Counted from the stretch's first letter, positions 16,725-26,812 are shown. The stretch is 64,000 nt of DNA from RGIG3178 sp963674495 (GCA_963674495.2 CAXXLG010000001.1:868001-932000); one strand, 5' to 3'. Notes: a model not told the origin generated them from the letters alone. Program-made: numbers and translations.

Positions 16725-17645
16725 TCAAAATAGCGGCGGTACAGGGCCTTTTTGACGTAGAATTTTCTCAAATTCCGTCGGTATCGGCGCACAAAACGAC
16801 ATTCTTTCCCCCGTTTCCGGATGCGTAAACGAGATTCGAAACGCGTGCAGCAACTGACCGGGTCCTTTGCCCCGCTCCCGTTTGATTCCGTACGTCTCAT
16901 CAAACACCACCGGATGATGGATGTGCGCCATGTGTACGCGGATCTGATGCGTCCGGCCTGTATCCAATGACAAAAGAAGCAGTGTCATATCCCCATAACG
17001 GTGCACAACCCGATAATGCGTCCGCGCCCGTCTGCCGCCTTGCACCACCGCCATACGCTTGCGTTCGCGCGGATGACGCGTAATGGGCGCATCCACAGCG
17101 CCCTCATCCTCGGTTATGTTGCCGTGCACCAGCGCCACGTATTCACGCTTAACGTCACGGGATTGAATTCCTTGGCTCAGCTTTTGATGCGCCTGATCGT
17201 TTTTGGCCACCAACATAAGCCCCGTTGTATCCTTGTCCAACCGGTGTACAATGCCCGGACGCAGCGTTCCGTTGATGCCGGATAGATGATCCAGATGATA
17301 CAGCAGCGCATTGACCATGGTACCATCTTTCACGCCGGCGCCGGGGTGTACCACCAGTCCACGCGGTTTATTTACAACAGCTAGCATAGCATCCTGATAT
17401 GGTATATCCAGCGGAATATCCTGCGGTTCCATCGCCAAAGGCTTTGGCCGTGGCTCGGTAATGTCAAATGTTTGCCCTGCCTTCACCTTATCGCGGGGTC
17501 TCACCGGCGCAGTGCCCGAACGCACGAACTCCCTTTTCATTAACAGGGCGATGTGCGAACGGGTATGTTCAGAAACAGATGCCAAAAAGGCGTCCGCGCG
17601 CATGCCTTCATGATCGGCCTTTGCAATGTACCTTTCAAGTGGCAT
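16725..17645 (-). CDS. RluD-family 23S rRNA pseudouridine synthase
   Basis: 306 residues. An N-terminal S4 RNA-binding domain (about 10-60) is followed by the catalytic domain with HRLDKDTTGLMLVAK, which holds the active Asp. Such proteins modify uridines of helix 69 of 23S rRNA; several paralogues are common, so the exact site is not certain. It overlaps the end of lspA by 11 bases. Confidence 0.92.
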   Translation of the reverse strand: MPLERYIAKADHEGMRADAFLASVSEHTRSHIALLMKREFVRSGTAPVRPRDKVKAGQTFDITEPRPKPLAMEPQDIPLDIPYQDAMLAVVNKPRGLVVHPGAGVKDGTMVNALLYHLDHLSGINGTLRPGIVHRLDKDTTGLMLVAKNDQAHQKLSQGIQSRDVKREYVALVHGNITEDEGAVDAPITRHPRERKRMAVVQGGRRARTHYRVVHRYGDMTLLLLSLDTGRTHQIRVHMAHIHHPVVFDETYGIKRERGKGPGQLLHAFRISFTHPETGERMSFCAPIPTEFEKILRQKGPVPPLF

Positions 17646-18111
17646 TCATTTTCCCTTTCTTAAAAAAAGGTACAAAAGCTAGCAGAAATACCAGAAGGAT
17701 TGTTCCGCATGTTACAAAGATATCCGCCACGTTGAACACGGCGAACCTGACGAACAGCGGATTGATCATGTCCACAACATAGCCGTGAAAGATACGATCG
17801 ATCATGTTGCCCAGTGCGCCGCCTATCACGCTTGCGATGGCAATGCGCGTTATAAGATTTTCACTAGCGCGGTATCGAATTAGATAAAACATCAGTAAAG
17901 TAACAACAATAGTGGATACGGCGATGAAAAAACTGGTTTTTCCCCACATCATGGAAAAGGCAGCGCCTCGGTTTTCGACATAGCGCAACTCCAAAATACC
18001 CGGCAACAGCGTAAGGCTTCCCGTCGGTATGGTGGCCAATGAGGCGGATGCCCACCATTTTGTCAGTTGGTCCAGGATTACGGTTGAAACGATGATGATG
18101 AATTCCAGCAT
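17635..18111 (-). CDS. lspA: Lipoprotein signal peptidase
   Basis: Membrane aspartyl protease that removes signal peptides from lipoproteins. 158 residues from the ATG at 18111 (GGGGGAAGG), the usual size. The two catalytic Asp are in GNMIDRIFHGYVVDM and FNVADIFVTCG, and the four-helix layout is clear. The NagZ-like lipoprotein at 61.8 kb is one likely client. Operon with rluD. Confidence 0.95.
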   Translation of the reverse strand: MLEFIIIVSTVILDQLTKWWASASLATIPTGSLTLLPGILELRYVENRGAAFSMMWGKTSFFIAVSTIVVTLLMFYLIRYRASENLITRIAIASVIGGALGNMIDRIFHGYVVDMINPLFVRFAVFNVADIFVTCGTILLVFLLAFVPFFKKGKMNAT

Positions 18112-18223
18112 ACCTTCCCCCACAGCCAAGACGGTGCAGACCGCATGGCCATCCACAAAACCGGCACGCATGTGAGTAAATCAGTTTACCGGCACTTTTC
18201 GTATATTATAGCATACCCGGTCT

Positions 18224-18520
18224 TTACGGAATATAGTTTTGCACCATACGCACAATATTTGCGATGAACGCACCGATAATGGGCAGGTTTTTGCTAGCCA
18301 AGAACGTCAAAAGACTGATAAGCAGCGCACCCAACACGGTGAATCCAACGGCCATGCCCAACCCACGTGCCATACCGGAGAGAAAACTGCGGTACAGCAT
18401 CTTACGCCGCGAATAGTATTTGGGCATTCCCAGCGCCACCGCCAGGCGTTCCATCGTATCGTTGAGCGCAATCAGTGTATCCGTCAGCCATTCCTCGTTG
18501 CTCTTTTTCTGTTGCTCCAT
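18224..18520 (-). CDS. DUF5665 membrane protein
   Basis: 98 residues from the ATG at 18520 with AAGGAGGGAGG before it. A short helical N-terminus (LNDTMERLAVALGMP), a positively charged stretch (YYSRRKMLYRSF) and one or two hydrophobic segments at 50-95. This matches small DUF5665 proteins of Clostridia found near division and envelope genes. Function unknown. Confidence 0.75.
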   Translation of the reverse strand: MEQQKKSNEEWLTDTLIALNDTMERLAVALGMPKYYSRRKMLYRSFLSGMARGLGMAVGFTVLGALLISLLTFLASKNLPIIGAFIANIVRMVQNYIP

Positions 18521-18650
18521 TCGATCGCCTCCCTCCTTGCAGGTACAATGCAATGTCTTATCGTTGTCGCTACCTTACAAGAATGGACGCAAACGAAAGC
18601 TTTATACAAAAAAGGGCGCGCATTGCTGCGCGCCGAAAAGGAATTCTTCT

Positions 18651-19373
18651 TTATTCCACATCGAATTCGTCCTCTTCATCCACATCCACAGGCCCATAAT
18701 ACGGCTCTTCTCCCGCCGTTTGTTCGTCTTCGCCCGCCTCGTCAAAACCCGACACATATTGTCCAACGTAATCCATGCGCGGCTCAGATTCCTCTTCCTC
18801 AGACTCCTCCGCATTCACACCCAATTCATGCTCCGCCTCAATCTCTTTCACTTCTGGCGGCGCGTCCATCTGGTCGACCAGCGACAGCAGCTCATCCGAA
18901 TAGTTGTGAACACCCGCTTTAAACTCATCCAATAGATTTTTAAGGGTCAGCAGATCCGCTTCTGTCTTTTGAATTTCCTCCCGATAGCTAGCCACAATTT
19001 CCTGCGAGTCGCCATGCGCCTTTTGTAGCATCTGCTCACTCTCCTGTGTGGCACGCTCTACCATTTCATCCGCCTGCTGGCGCGCTTTGGTATATACCTC
19101 ATCCGCTTCGCGCTTGGCGCTCTCGGTAATCTCCTCCGCCGCCTTGTGAACGGTTACCATGGTGTGCATCATGGTGTTTTCCATACCACGGTAGGATTCG
19201 ATCTGCGTATTCAACGCTTCAATGCGCGTGTTGAGTTCCCGTGTCTCGCGCGAAAGCTTGTCAAAGCTATCGATCACCTCGTCCAAAAAAGCATCGACTT
19301 CATCCATGTCATAGCCTTTGAAGCCTTTACCAAAGTTCTTTTCATGGATTTGCTGTGCAGTCAACATTGGCAT
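18651..19373 (-). CDS. divIVA: DivIVA cell-pole/division protein
   Basis: 240 residues. The N-terminal membrane-curvature domain has the typical LTAQQIHEKNFGKGFKGYD then MDEVDAFLDEV; a long coiled coil follows at about 35-165, then an acidic tail of some 70 residues rich in Glu. GGGAGA precedes two ATGs six bases apart (19373 and 19367); the second has the better spacing. It lies just after sepF and before DUF5665. Confidence 0.94.
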   Translation of the reverse strand: MPMLTAQQIHEKNFGKGFKGYDMDEVDAFLDEVIDSFDKLSRETRELNTRIEALNTQIESYRGMENTMMHTMVTVHKAAEEITESAKREADEVYTKARQQADEMVERATQESEQMLQKAHGDSQEIVASYREEIQKTEADLLTLKNLLDEFKAGVHNYSDELLSLVDQMDAPPEVKEIEAEHELGVNAEESEEEESEPRMDYVGQYVSGFDEAGEDEQTAGEEPYYGPVDVDEEDEFDVE

Positions 19374-19395
19374 TTCTCTCCCTATCTAGTGTCGT

Positions 19396-20037
19396 TTAAT
19401 ATTCCCTTCTCGGCTTGTTGCCAAGGGTGTAGAAGCTCTTGCCCTGCAATTCATCCGGCACATTGCCGCTGATGTCCACATTGGAAGGCGCCAAGATAAA
19501 GATTCCCTTGGAAATCTTGTGGATGTTGCCATCGAGCGAATATACAGCGCCCGATATGAAATCCAAGATTCGTTGAGCAATATCCATTTCCAAACTCTCG
19601 AGGTTTACGATGATGGGTTTGCGATTTTTTAGATTGTCTATGATGTTCTGCGTATCGTCATAGGTTATGGGTTGATAAACGATCATCTTCATCTTGCTAC
19701 CGCCACCACCGCCGCCCGATTTAAATCCGACGACATTGCTTCCACGATTATCCGCAGGCATTTCTTCCATCGCTTCCCTTGTGCGTTTAAGCTCCTTGCT
19801 GGACTTTGATATTCCCCGCCTTGAACCCTTTCCACCCCGCGAAAATGCGACTGGCTCGGGATCGCCATATCCGCCATCCCTGTCTACATCACGCTCTAAA
19901 TACGCATCGTCGTAATTGTCGTTAAAGTCGTCGCCGTCATCTTCAAACCGGTAATCCGATTCGTCTTCGGTGGTTTCTTCTAGGCCGATGAAATTCAACA
20001 TCCTGCCAAAAAACTTTTTATCCTTATTGTTCGCCAA
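19396..20037 (-). CDS. sepF: SepF, FtsZ membrane anchor
   Basis: 213 residues, longer than the usual 150, because of an acidic and glycine-rich linker (about 20-110) between the N-terminal amphipathic helix FFGRMLNFIGL and the C-terminal FtsZ-binding domain (about 118-205), which contains VNLESLEMDIAQRILDF and GIFILAPSNVDIS. Starts with TTG at 20037; GGAGG lies 7 bases upstream. Division cluster with yggS and divIVA. Confidence 0.93.
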   Translation of the reverse strand: MANNKDKKFFGRMLNFIGLEETTEDESDYRFEDDGDDFNDNYDDAYLERDVDRDGGYGDPEPVAFSRGGKGSRRGISKSSKELKRTREAMEEMPADNRGSNVVGFKSGGGGGGSKMKMIVYQPITYDDTQNIIDNLKNRKPIIVNLESLEMDIAQRILDFISGAVYSLDGNIHKISKGIFILAPSNVDISGNVPDELQGKSFYTLGNKPRREY

Positions 20038-20055
20038 GGCGGAACCTCCTCACAT

Positions 20056-20742
20056 TTACCGGTCAAATCCGAATTCGAACAGTGCCGATCCAACGCGCAC
20101 CATCGTTGCGCCGTACTCAATAGCTATGTGGTAATCACGACTCATGCCCATGGACAATGTCATCATAGATACATTCGGCCACCGCTGTTTTGAAAGCTGA
20201 TTATACAGCATTTGCATGGACGCAAAGCATGTCCGCGTTTCATGTTCATCCGCACCGAGCGGCGCCATACACATCAGTCCTTCAATAGAAAGATGTTTCA
20301 AAACCGCACACCCATCCAACAATGCGCGAATCTCATTCGGCGCAACGCCACCCCGGCCCTTTTCCGTATCAAACTTTACCTGTACAAGTGCCCGCGCTTG
20401 CCCACCGTTCTTCTGCGCCTGTAGGTCCATTTCCCCGGCAAGTTTGAGCCTATCCAAAGAATGGATTAACAACTCATGCTTCATTATATACTTTACTTTA
20501 TTGCTTTGCAATTGTCCAATGCAATGCCAACGCAAGTTTTCATCGCATTGCGTCATGCGGTTGACCAAAACCTGGACCCGGTTTTCCGCAAAATCTCGTT
20601 GACCCAATGCAGCCAGTTCGTGGATTTGTTCCGTTGTACCATTCTTGCTGACCGCCACCAACGTAATATCTTCCGGCTTTCTCCCCGACTTGCGCGCAGC
20701 CCGGTCCATGACGTCGCGTACGTTGCAATATGCTCGTTGCAT
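20056..20742 (-). CDS. YggS-family PLP homeostasis protein
   Basis: 228 residues of the alanine-racemase-like barrel. PLP lysine in TLVAVSKN, then ENRVQVL and HCIGQLQSNK as in the family. Regulates pyridoxal phosphate levels rather than catalysing a known reaction. GAGGTGATC precedes the ATG. Its place in front of sepF is the standard gram-positive order. Confidence 0.94.
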   Translation of the reverse strand: MQRAYCNVRDVMDRAARKSGRKPEDITLVAVSKNGTTEQIHELAALGQRDFAENRVQVLVNRMTQCDENLRWHCIGQLQSNKVKYIMKHELLIHSLDRLKLAGEMDLQAQKNGGQARALVQVKFDTEKGRGGVAPNEIRALLDGCAVLKHLSIEGLMCMAPLGADEHETRTCFASMQMLYNQLSKQRWPNVSMMTLSMGMSRDYHIAIEYGATMVRVGSALFEFGFDR

Positions 20743-20748
20743 GACAGA

Positions 20749-21954
20749 TCACCTCAACAATATAACGGTGTTCTCATCGACAGTAACATCTTCGCTTAAG
20801 TTTTTTACAATGCAGTACGAACCGTCATTTATGAGAACCTCCACCGGTACAAACACGATGGTACCATTTTGCTCGGTTTTAAGCATGGTTTCGCCGTCCT
20901 GCGTAAAGATGGCGTCGCTTTCCACCTTGATGCCTTCAAAATTCAACAACAACGTCGCATTGGCGGTGCGTACGCTCAGCAGTGGCGACACATCTTCACT
21001 CATCTCCAACACATACATCCTACCGCCGCCTTCGGGCGTGCGGACACTGGCAATTCTTGCGGTATACGGCCGATCGAAATACCCTTCAAATGTCAGTTGG
21101 GCTTCGTCGCCTTCCTTCATTTCTTCGATGGCGTCGTTCGCCTCGACATAGATGATGCAATACCACTTGTAGTTGTTAATCAGCCTATAGAGCGACGTAG
21201 TTGTCGTTCCGTCCGAACCCGAACCGGACACCACGCCCTTTTTAGCGTTTTCAATATCCGTCCTTGTGATGGTTTCGAGGTTATACGGCGTCAACTGCGT
21301 TTCAAATCCATCCAAATAGAAACTAACCACGCCACTTGATTCCGCCGTGATGTCCTCACGCCAGTTTATCAGAACGGCTTCTGCTGCCGACTCTTGGGTA
21401 TACAGTTCGGTAAGCCGCGCATCCGCCTGCACGTTGCGCTCTAAAAACGATTGCTTTTGCTCGAATAGTTCTTTGAGCTTTCTTTCGAGCGATACAATGT
21501 CCGCCGCCGACGTGCCTTGCACCACCGCCGCAATTTCCTGAATTTTATTGCTGATTTGCGAGTTGATTTCATTGAGATCGCTGTTGACCACATCGGCCCA
21601 AATATCGTTTTCCTGCGCATCAAGGATTTTTTCCTGCACAGAAATCAAATCAGTCAATAGCTTATTGTCAAAACCCCATTTATATACCTGCGCCACTGTC
21701 GTGCCCTGTGTGATGGATTCGCCTTCTGTGACAAAAAATGATGCTTCGGAATAATTTGTGACATAATATACCGTCTCATCACGAACAATAACCGCATTCA
21801 CAGGTTGTTCCAGCGACATGCCGTCCATGGTCACCTTGCCGTATCGATCTATGCCAAAAATTAAAAAGGCCGCCAGTGTGCAAACGGCGATGAATCCGGC
21901 CATCAGGATATAAAACCTTTTGGTTACTCTTCGTCTGCGTTTGCGGTGAGCCAT
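20749..21954 (-). CDS. HlyD-like membrane-anchored protein of the sepF cluster
   Basis: 401 residues. A basic N-terminus and one membrane helix (about 12-34), followed by a biotinyl-lipoyl-like hairpin split by a coiled coil (about 100-195) and a beta-barrel domain. This is the layout of periplasmic adaptor proteins, here outside a single membrane. No ABC exporter lies next to it. Homologues occur beside sepF in Clostridia, so a role at the division site is possible but unproven. First gene of the yggS-sepF-divIVA operon. Confidence 0.8.
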   Translation of the reverse strand: MAHRKRRRRVTKRFYILMAGFIAVCTLAAFLIFGIDRYGKVTMDGMSLEQPVNAVIVRDETVYYVTNYSEASFFVTEGESITQGTTVAQVYKWGFDNKLLTDLISVQEKILDAQENDIWADVVNSDLNEINSQISNKIQEIAAVVQGTSAADIVSLERKLKELFEQKQSFLERNVQADARLTELYTQESAAEAVLINWREDITAESSGVVSFYLDGFETQLTPYNLETITRTDIENAKKGVVSGSGSDGTTTTSLYRLINNYKWYCIIYVEANDAIEEMKEGDEAQLTFEGYFDRPYTARIASVRTPEGGGRMYVLEMSEDVSPLLSVRTANATLLLNFEGIKVESDAIFTQDGETMLKTEQNGTIVFVPVEVLINDGSYCIVKNLSEDVTVDENTVILLR

Positions 21955-21983
21955 GTTTCCACTCCTTCGTCAGGATTAAACAT

Positions 21984-22011
21984 AGTATACCATACGCACA
22001 GCGAATGTGAA
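21984..22011 (-). promoter_or_regulatory. Promoter of the HlyD-like/yggS/sepF/divIVA operon
   Basis: Minus strand TTCACA (22011-22006), 16-base spacer, TATACT (21989-21984) with an extended -10 TGG. Confidence 0.6.
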
Positions 22012-22049
22012 ACCGGATACGCTGTTTTTGTCATAATATTGTAAAATAT

Positions 22050-23462
22050 CTAATCCGTCCATTTAGTGTGGAAAATGCCATCCCTGTCGACCCTGCGGTA
22101 GGTATGCGCACCAAAATAATCGCGCTGGGCCTGCAGCAGGTTTGCAGGTAGCACTTTTGTACGGTATGCATCAAAATACGCAAGTGCCGAAGACATGCAC
22201 TGCACACTGACGCCCCTCTGTGCCGCCAAGCTTACGATACGCCGCCAGCTGTCCTTTGCACGTTGCATCTGTTCACGGAAATATGTATCGAGCATGAGGT
22301 TGCTAAGATCAGGATCTCTCTGATAGGCATCGTTGATCTTGTCGAGGAATCGAGCACGGATGATGCATCCACCTCGCCACAGAAGCGAGATACGCCCCAG
22401 TTTTAGATCCCAACCGTATGCTTCGGAAGCGGTTCTTAATAGGTCAAATCCCTGCGCATAGGCACAGATCTTGGAGGCATACAGCGCCATTTCGAGGTCT
22501 TTTATCAGTTGGACAGGATCGCTTACGGGCTGATTGGCCGGACCAAACAGCACTTTGGAAGCTTCAACACGCTGTTCCTTTTGAGCCGATATGGCGCGTG
22601 CAAACACAGCCTCTGCGATGGTGGGAGCGGGTACGCCCAATTCAAGTGCCGCGTTTGAAGTCCAAACGCCTGTTCCCTTTTGCCCGGCCGCATCCAATAT
22701 GACATCGACCATGGGTTGCCCCGTGAGTTCATCCGTTTTCCCAAGTATATCCGCCGTGATTTCAATCAGGTAGCTCTCAAGAGGCCCACTGTTCCATGCG
22801 GCAAATATATCCTGAATTTCCAAAACCGAGAAGTCGCCCAGCGCGCGCATCAACGCATACGATTCCGCAATCAACTGCATGTCAGCGTACTCAATGCCGT
22901 TGTGTGTCATCTTCACGAAATGCCCTGCACCATCCGGGCCAATGTAATCACAACAGGGTACGCCTTCGTTCACCTTGGCGGAAATGGCGGTTAAAATCGG
23001 CGCCATCAGGTCATACGAATCCCGATCCCCGCCCGGCATTATGGAGGGGCCAAACCTTGCCCCTTCTTCGCCGCCGGATACGCCCACGCCCATGAAACGA
23101 ATGCCCAGTTGCTTCAGTCGATTGGTGCGCGCTATGGTATCCGGGTAATGCGAATTGCCACCGTCAATGATGATGTCACCCGCCTCAAGGTACGGCAACA
23201 AAAGATCGATCGTGTCGTCCACAGGGGATCCCGCTTTGACCATGAGCATGACTCTACGCGGCAGCTTGAGCGCCCCTGCGAGCTCTTGAATTGTTTTTGT
23301 CGGTATAATATTGCGGTCTGTGGCATCGTTTGTAACAAATTTCTCGGTGCGTTCATACGTTCGGTTGTATACTGCTACGGTAAATCCGTGATCCTCCATG
23401 TTCAAAACCAAGTTCTGTCCCATGACCGCCAGTCCTATGAGTCCGATATCCGCTTGCTTCAT
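22050..23462 (-). CDS. gnd: 6-phosphogluconate dehydrogenase, decarboxylating
   Basis: Oxidative pentose phosphate enzyme giving ribulose 5-phosphate, CO2 and NADPH. 470 residues, the usual dimeric length. Rossmann motif GLAVMGQNLVLNM at 11-23, and the catalytic region VKMTHNGIEYADMQLI with the active Lys and Asn. rpe, elsewhere in the window, would take its product. Confidence 0.96.
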   Translation of the reverse strand: MKQADIGLIGLAVMGQNLVLNMEDHGFTVAVYNRTYERTEKFVTNDATDRNIIPTKTIQELAGALKLPRRVMLMVKAGSPVDDTIDLLLPYLEAGDIIIDGGNSHYPDTIARTNRLKQLGIRFMGVGVSGGEEGARFGPSIMPGGDRDSYDLMAPILTAISAKVNEGVPCCDYIGPDGAGHFVKMTHNGIEYADMQLIAESYALMRALGDFSVLEIQDIFAAWNSGPLESYLIEITADILGKTDELTGQPMVDVILDAAGQKGTGVWTSNAALELGVPAPTIAEAVFARAISAQKEQRVEASKVLFGPANQPVSDPVQLIKDLEMALYASKICAYAQGFDLLRTASEAYGWDLKLGRISLLWRGGCIIRARFLDKINDAYQRDPDLSNLMLDTYFREQMQRAKDSWRRIVSLAAQRGVSVQCMSSALAYFDAYRTKVLPANLLQAQRDYFGAHTYRRVDRDGIFHTKWTD

Positions 23463-23488
23463 TTTATTGCCTCTCTTCTTTTGGCTAT

Positions 23489-24754
23489 TTATGCTGCTTT
23501 GCGATGGTCTATCTGTTCAATTTTCAAAACCCGTCTGCCAAATGGGAACGAGCCGATATAGATCATTAAGCAACCCGCCATCACAATCATGATTACCAAA
23601 AACATCCCCCGAATACCGATTGCTCCGATCAGCCAGCCGCCCAACAGACTCGTGATAATAAAACCCATAAACATGGTTGTCGTTACAAGGCTTTGCGCCG
23701 TTGCGCGCAACTCGCTCGGCGCCAACATATACGCATACTGAATAGCGGAGGACAGGAAGAGCCCGTACGCAAAGCCCTGAACACACTGGCAGATGATAAT
23801 GCCGGGCAATGTGTTGATAACCTGAAACGAAAACAGGCACCCAACGTATATGGAGCCCACCATCCCCAACATCGTAGAAAGCTTAAAACGTTTGATAAAC
23901 ACATGCCCCAGAAGCAAGATGGGAATTTCGCATGCGGCACGCAAGCCGCCTACAAGGCCCGTCAATGCTTCGCTTTGCCCAATATGTTCAAGAAAATATG
24001 GCATAAAACTCATTGTTGAGCTGGTAGCAAAAGCCAATGCGATATTAAACAACAGGAAAACAACGAAATAATAGTTTTTGAACAGGACGGTGGGTGAAAG
24101 TTTATTGGATTCTCCCTGCTCCGCCGCCTTGTCCGTTTCGTCCAGCGCTCTGCTCTCATCGGGTTGCCGGCTCGCGTATAAAAGCAGGAAACACAGCATA
24201 ACAACGCTTACATAATACGGCGCTTCCACACCGAAACGGGTGGCTACCCATGTGAACGCTGAAGATACTATAGAAAATCCCAACGATCCGAACAGGCGTA
24301 CATGTGAATAGGTAATACCATACTCGTTGCATTTACTCACTGTCCAGCTGTCCAGCAACGAGTTGGCCGGTGCGCGTAAAAGCGTAAATGTTGGGTACAT
24401 CACCGCTATGGTTGGGAATACGCCACCTATTAAAATGTATTTGGAAATCGGAAATAGCAACAAAGCAACGGTAGTCAAACACAAGACAATTAAATATGTT
24501 TTCTTGACTGAGCGTATCTTGTCTGCTATATAGCCCCAGATTGGCGGAGCAACCATACCGGCCAAAAAGCCGAGTGCCAGTAACAGTCCGACTTCTCTGC
24601 TGCCAAAACCACAGCTTTTTAGGAGCTGCACGTTGAATGAAAGACAGGCAAATGCTGCCCAAAAGGTGAACTGCAATGTTGCAAATGACAGGCGTGTTCG
24701 TTTTCTTTGCGATGCATAAACACCATCTTTTTGTTCAATTTCCAACCCAATCAT
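23489..24754 (-). CDS. MFS transporter
   Basis: 421 residues with twelve predicted membrane helices and a central hydrophilic loop (about 205-225). The early motif GLLLALGFLAGMVAPPIWGYIADKI is the loop 2-3 signature. It resembles the LacY/nucleoside-H+ symporter-like group (MFS_1_like), which often carries sugars or nucleosides. No catabolic neighbour points to a substrate. The gap to the gdpD gene is 40 bases. Confidence 0.85.
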   Translation of the reverse strand: MIGLEIEQKDGVYASQRKRTRLSFATLQFTFWAAFACLSFNVQLLKSCGFGSREVGLLLALGFLAGMVAPPIWGYIADKIRSVKKTYLIVLCLTTVALLLFPISKYILIGGVFPTIAVMYPTFTLLRAPANSLLDSWTVSKCNEYGITYSHVRLFGSLGFSIVSSAFTWVATRFGVEAPYYVSVVMLCFLLLYASRQPDESRALDETDKAAEQGESNKLSPTVLFKNYYFVVFLLFNIALAFATSSTMSFMPYFLEHIGQSEALTGLVGGLRAACEIPILLLGHVFIKRFKLSTMLGMVGSIYVGCLFSFQVINTLPGIIICQCVQGFAYGLFLSSAIQYAYMLAPSELRATAQSLVTTTMFMGFIITSLLGGWLIGAIGIRGMFLVIMIVMAGCLMIYIGSFPFGRRVLKIEQIDHRKAA

Positions 24755-24794
24755 ACCCTCTCAAAAATAATTATAATAAAAGGAAACCCTTAAA

Positions 24795-25525
24795 TTATCT
24801 GTTTTTGCGCTGATAAACCGCCGCATCCGGCTTGTTTGTTATAATTCCGTCTACTCCCTGATCCAAACAATAATGCATTCGTTCAGGTTCGTCCACTGTC
24901 CACACATTCACATTGATACCATGCTGATGGCAATCTCTTACCAGATTTTGAATGCGCATGGAATTGATATTCGGATGGATGGCGTCCGCGTCCACTGCAT
25001 TGGCGTAGTCCCAAGGACGCACCAGAATATCGCTGTAGAGCAGACCGATGCGTGCACCAGAGTCGTATTGTTTCAGAGTAACAAGGCTCATATGATTAAA
25101 CGAGGAATAGAGTACAAACTCTGCCAAATTGTATTGATGCACCAAATCGACCACCATTTTTTCAATGCCGGGATAGGGCTCGATGTTGGTTTTTAACTCA
25201 ATATTCAGCATGATGGGCAACGCTGAGCAAAATTCCAGCACTTCCTCCAGCGTTGGTATATATAAGCACGCTTACCCCCTGTTTGTTCACGCACTCGCAA
25301 TTCCCGTAGCTGTGGATATGTAAAATCCTTCACGGTGCCGTTTCCATCCCATACACGATCCACCGTCTCGTCGTGCAATACCACCAGAACGCCGTCACGC
25401 GTCAGCTGCACATCCAGTTCAATGCCGTCCGCTCCTTGCTCTGCGGCAAGCCGGAAAGCCGCCATGGTATTCTCCGTCCTGAATACATTGGCACCACGAT
25501 GGGCAAAGATCTTGGTATCCCCCAT
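24795..25525 (-). pseudogene. Glycerophosphodiester phosphodiesterase, broken by a frameshift
   Basis: Two reading frames together make one 240-residue GDPD, an enzyme that releases glycerol 3-phosphate from phosphodiesters. The N-terminal frame (25525 to about 25260) has FAHRGANVFRTENT and ELDVQLTRDGVLVVLHD. The C-terminal frame (from about 25260 to 24795) continues with LPIMLNIELKT and VNVWTVDEPE. The break lies at the alternating run tatatata (25257-25264): removing one TA restores AYIPTLEEVLEF. It may be a sequencing error, a slippage variant or a true mutation. Confidence 0.85.
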
Positions 25526-25526
25526 G

Positions 25527-26168
25527 CTAGACCTCCATCAAATTGACAATCAAAAGCGCCGCGCCTGATTGCAATGAAAGTAGCGCCTGTTGTGACAATA
25601 CCACGTTGCTCACGCCCAACGTGCTCCCCAATGGAAGCGACACCTGTCTGAGAGGGTAAGCTACACCCGTCATGGAAAAAACAACGGTTTGTGGCAAAAG
25701 TGGTATCAGCGAAAACGTACATCCGGTATGACAACCGAGCCGGCATTCGGATGTAACGACCATCGCCAGTTCATCGCCGGATTCCATACGCGCATCCACA
25801 CCCTCGTCGTGTAGCATCCATAGGCATTGGATGTTGCCCATACTGTGGTCGGTTCGACCCCCAAGCCCTCCGATGATAGCAACGCTGCGCGACCCCTGTT
25901 CTATGGCTATCTCGCAGGCCACCTGCGTATCGGTCTGATCCTTTTCACGCGGCAGATGCGCCTCCTGCACACCATGAGCAAGCATATAGGCTCGATCTTC
26001 CTCCGATACGGAGTCCATATCGCCAACGAGCATGTTCGGCATGATGCCAAGACGTCTGGCATCTTTGGCCGCGCCGTCACAACAAATTATAAACTCGCAA
26101 CCATGCACAAGCGATTGGACGCGCGTATCGTGGGGCCAAACGCCGCCTGTAAGGATTAGCAATTTCAT
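25527..26168 (-). CDS. thiN: Thiamine diphosphokinase
   Basis: Transfers diphosphate from ATP to thiamine to make TPP. 213 residues from the ATG at 26168, which overlaps the rpe stop as ATGA. Motifs typical of the family: CDGAAKDARRLGI, VGDMDSV and EKDQTDTQVA. It completes a thiamine salvage route with ThiT. Here it travels with rpe and rsgA, a common gram-positive order. Confidence 0.94.
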   Translation of the reverse strand: MKLLILTGGVWPHDTRVQSLVHGCEFIICCDGAAKDARRLGIMPNMLVGDMDSVSEEDRAYMLAHGVQEAHLPREKDQTDTQVACEIAIEQGSRSVAIIGGLGGRTDHSMGNIQCLWMLHDEGVDARMESGDELAMVVTSECRLGCHTGCTFSLIPLLPQTVVFSMTGVAYPLRQVSLPLGSTLGVSNVVLSQQALLSLQSGAALLIVNLMEV

Positions 26169-26812
26169 CCGCGCCTCAGCGCCGAAATAGCGGATGCTTT
26201 GTTTTTGGCTTTGAAAATCGCGCTGCCCGCCACCAACGTATCCGCGCCCCGGTCCAAAACTTGTCGGACAGTATTGACGTTGATGCCACCATCCACCTGC
26301 ACGCGCAACTCTTCCCTTTTGCATAACTCCCGTACCCGTACGATTTTATCCAGGCATTCCGACATAAATTTTTGTCCGCCGTATCCCGGATTGACCGTCA
26401 TAATCAACACCATATCCACCACCTCCAATACCGGCAATAATGCTTCTACCGGTGTCTGCGGGGAGATTGACACGCCGGATCGAACGCCTAAATCCCGTAT
26501 CTTCCGGACGGTTTCGGTAAGATTGTCCTCCGTTTCGGCATGCACCGTGATGATATCCGCCCCGGCTTTTGCAAACAACTCAACATGGCGGATCGCGTCC
26601 AAGACCATCAGGTGTACATCAAGTGGGCGCTCGGTATACGGGCGAATCGCCTGTACGACGCCATGCCCGAAGGTGATGTCGGGCACAAAATTGCCATCCA
26701 TAACATCCACATGTATCCAATCTGCGCCCGCAATTTCAAGGTCCGCCACCTCTCGACCCAAAATCGCATAATCGGCGGACAGTATCGACGGGCAAACGAC
26801 TACATCATTCAT
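26165..26812 (-). CDS. rpe: Ribulose-phosphate 3-epimerase
   Basis: Interconverts ribulose and xylulose 5-phosphates. 215 residues. Metal and catalytic motifs SILSADYA, HVDVMDGNFVPDITFG, MTVNPGYGGQKF and VDGGIN are intact. Overlaps rsgA by 8 bases and thiN by 4. Confidence 0.97.
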   Translation of the reverse strand: MNDVVVCPSILSADYAILGREVADLEIAGADWIHVDVMDGNFVPDITFGHGVVQAIRPYTERPLDVHLMVLDAIRHVELFAKAGADIITVHAETEDNLTETVRKIRDLGVRSGVSISPQTPVEALLPVLEVVDMVLIMTVNPGYGGQKFMSECLDKIVRVRELCKREELRVQVDGGINVNTVRQVLDRGADTLVAGSAIFKAKNKASAISALRRG

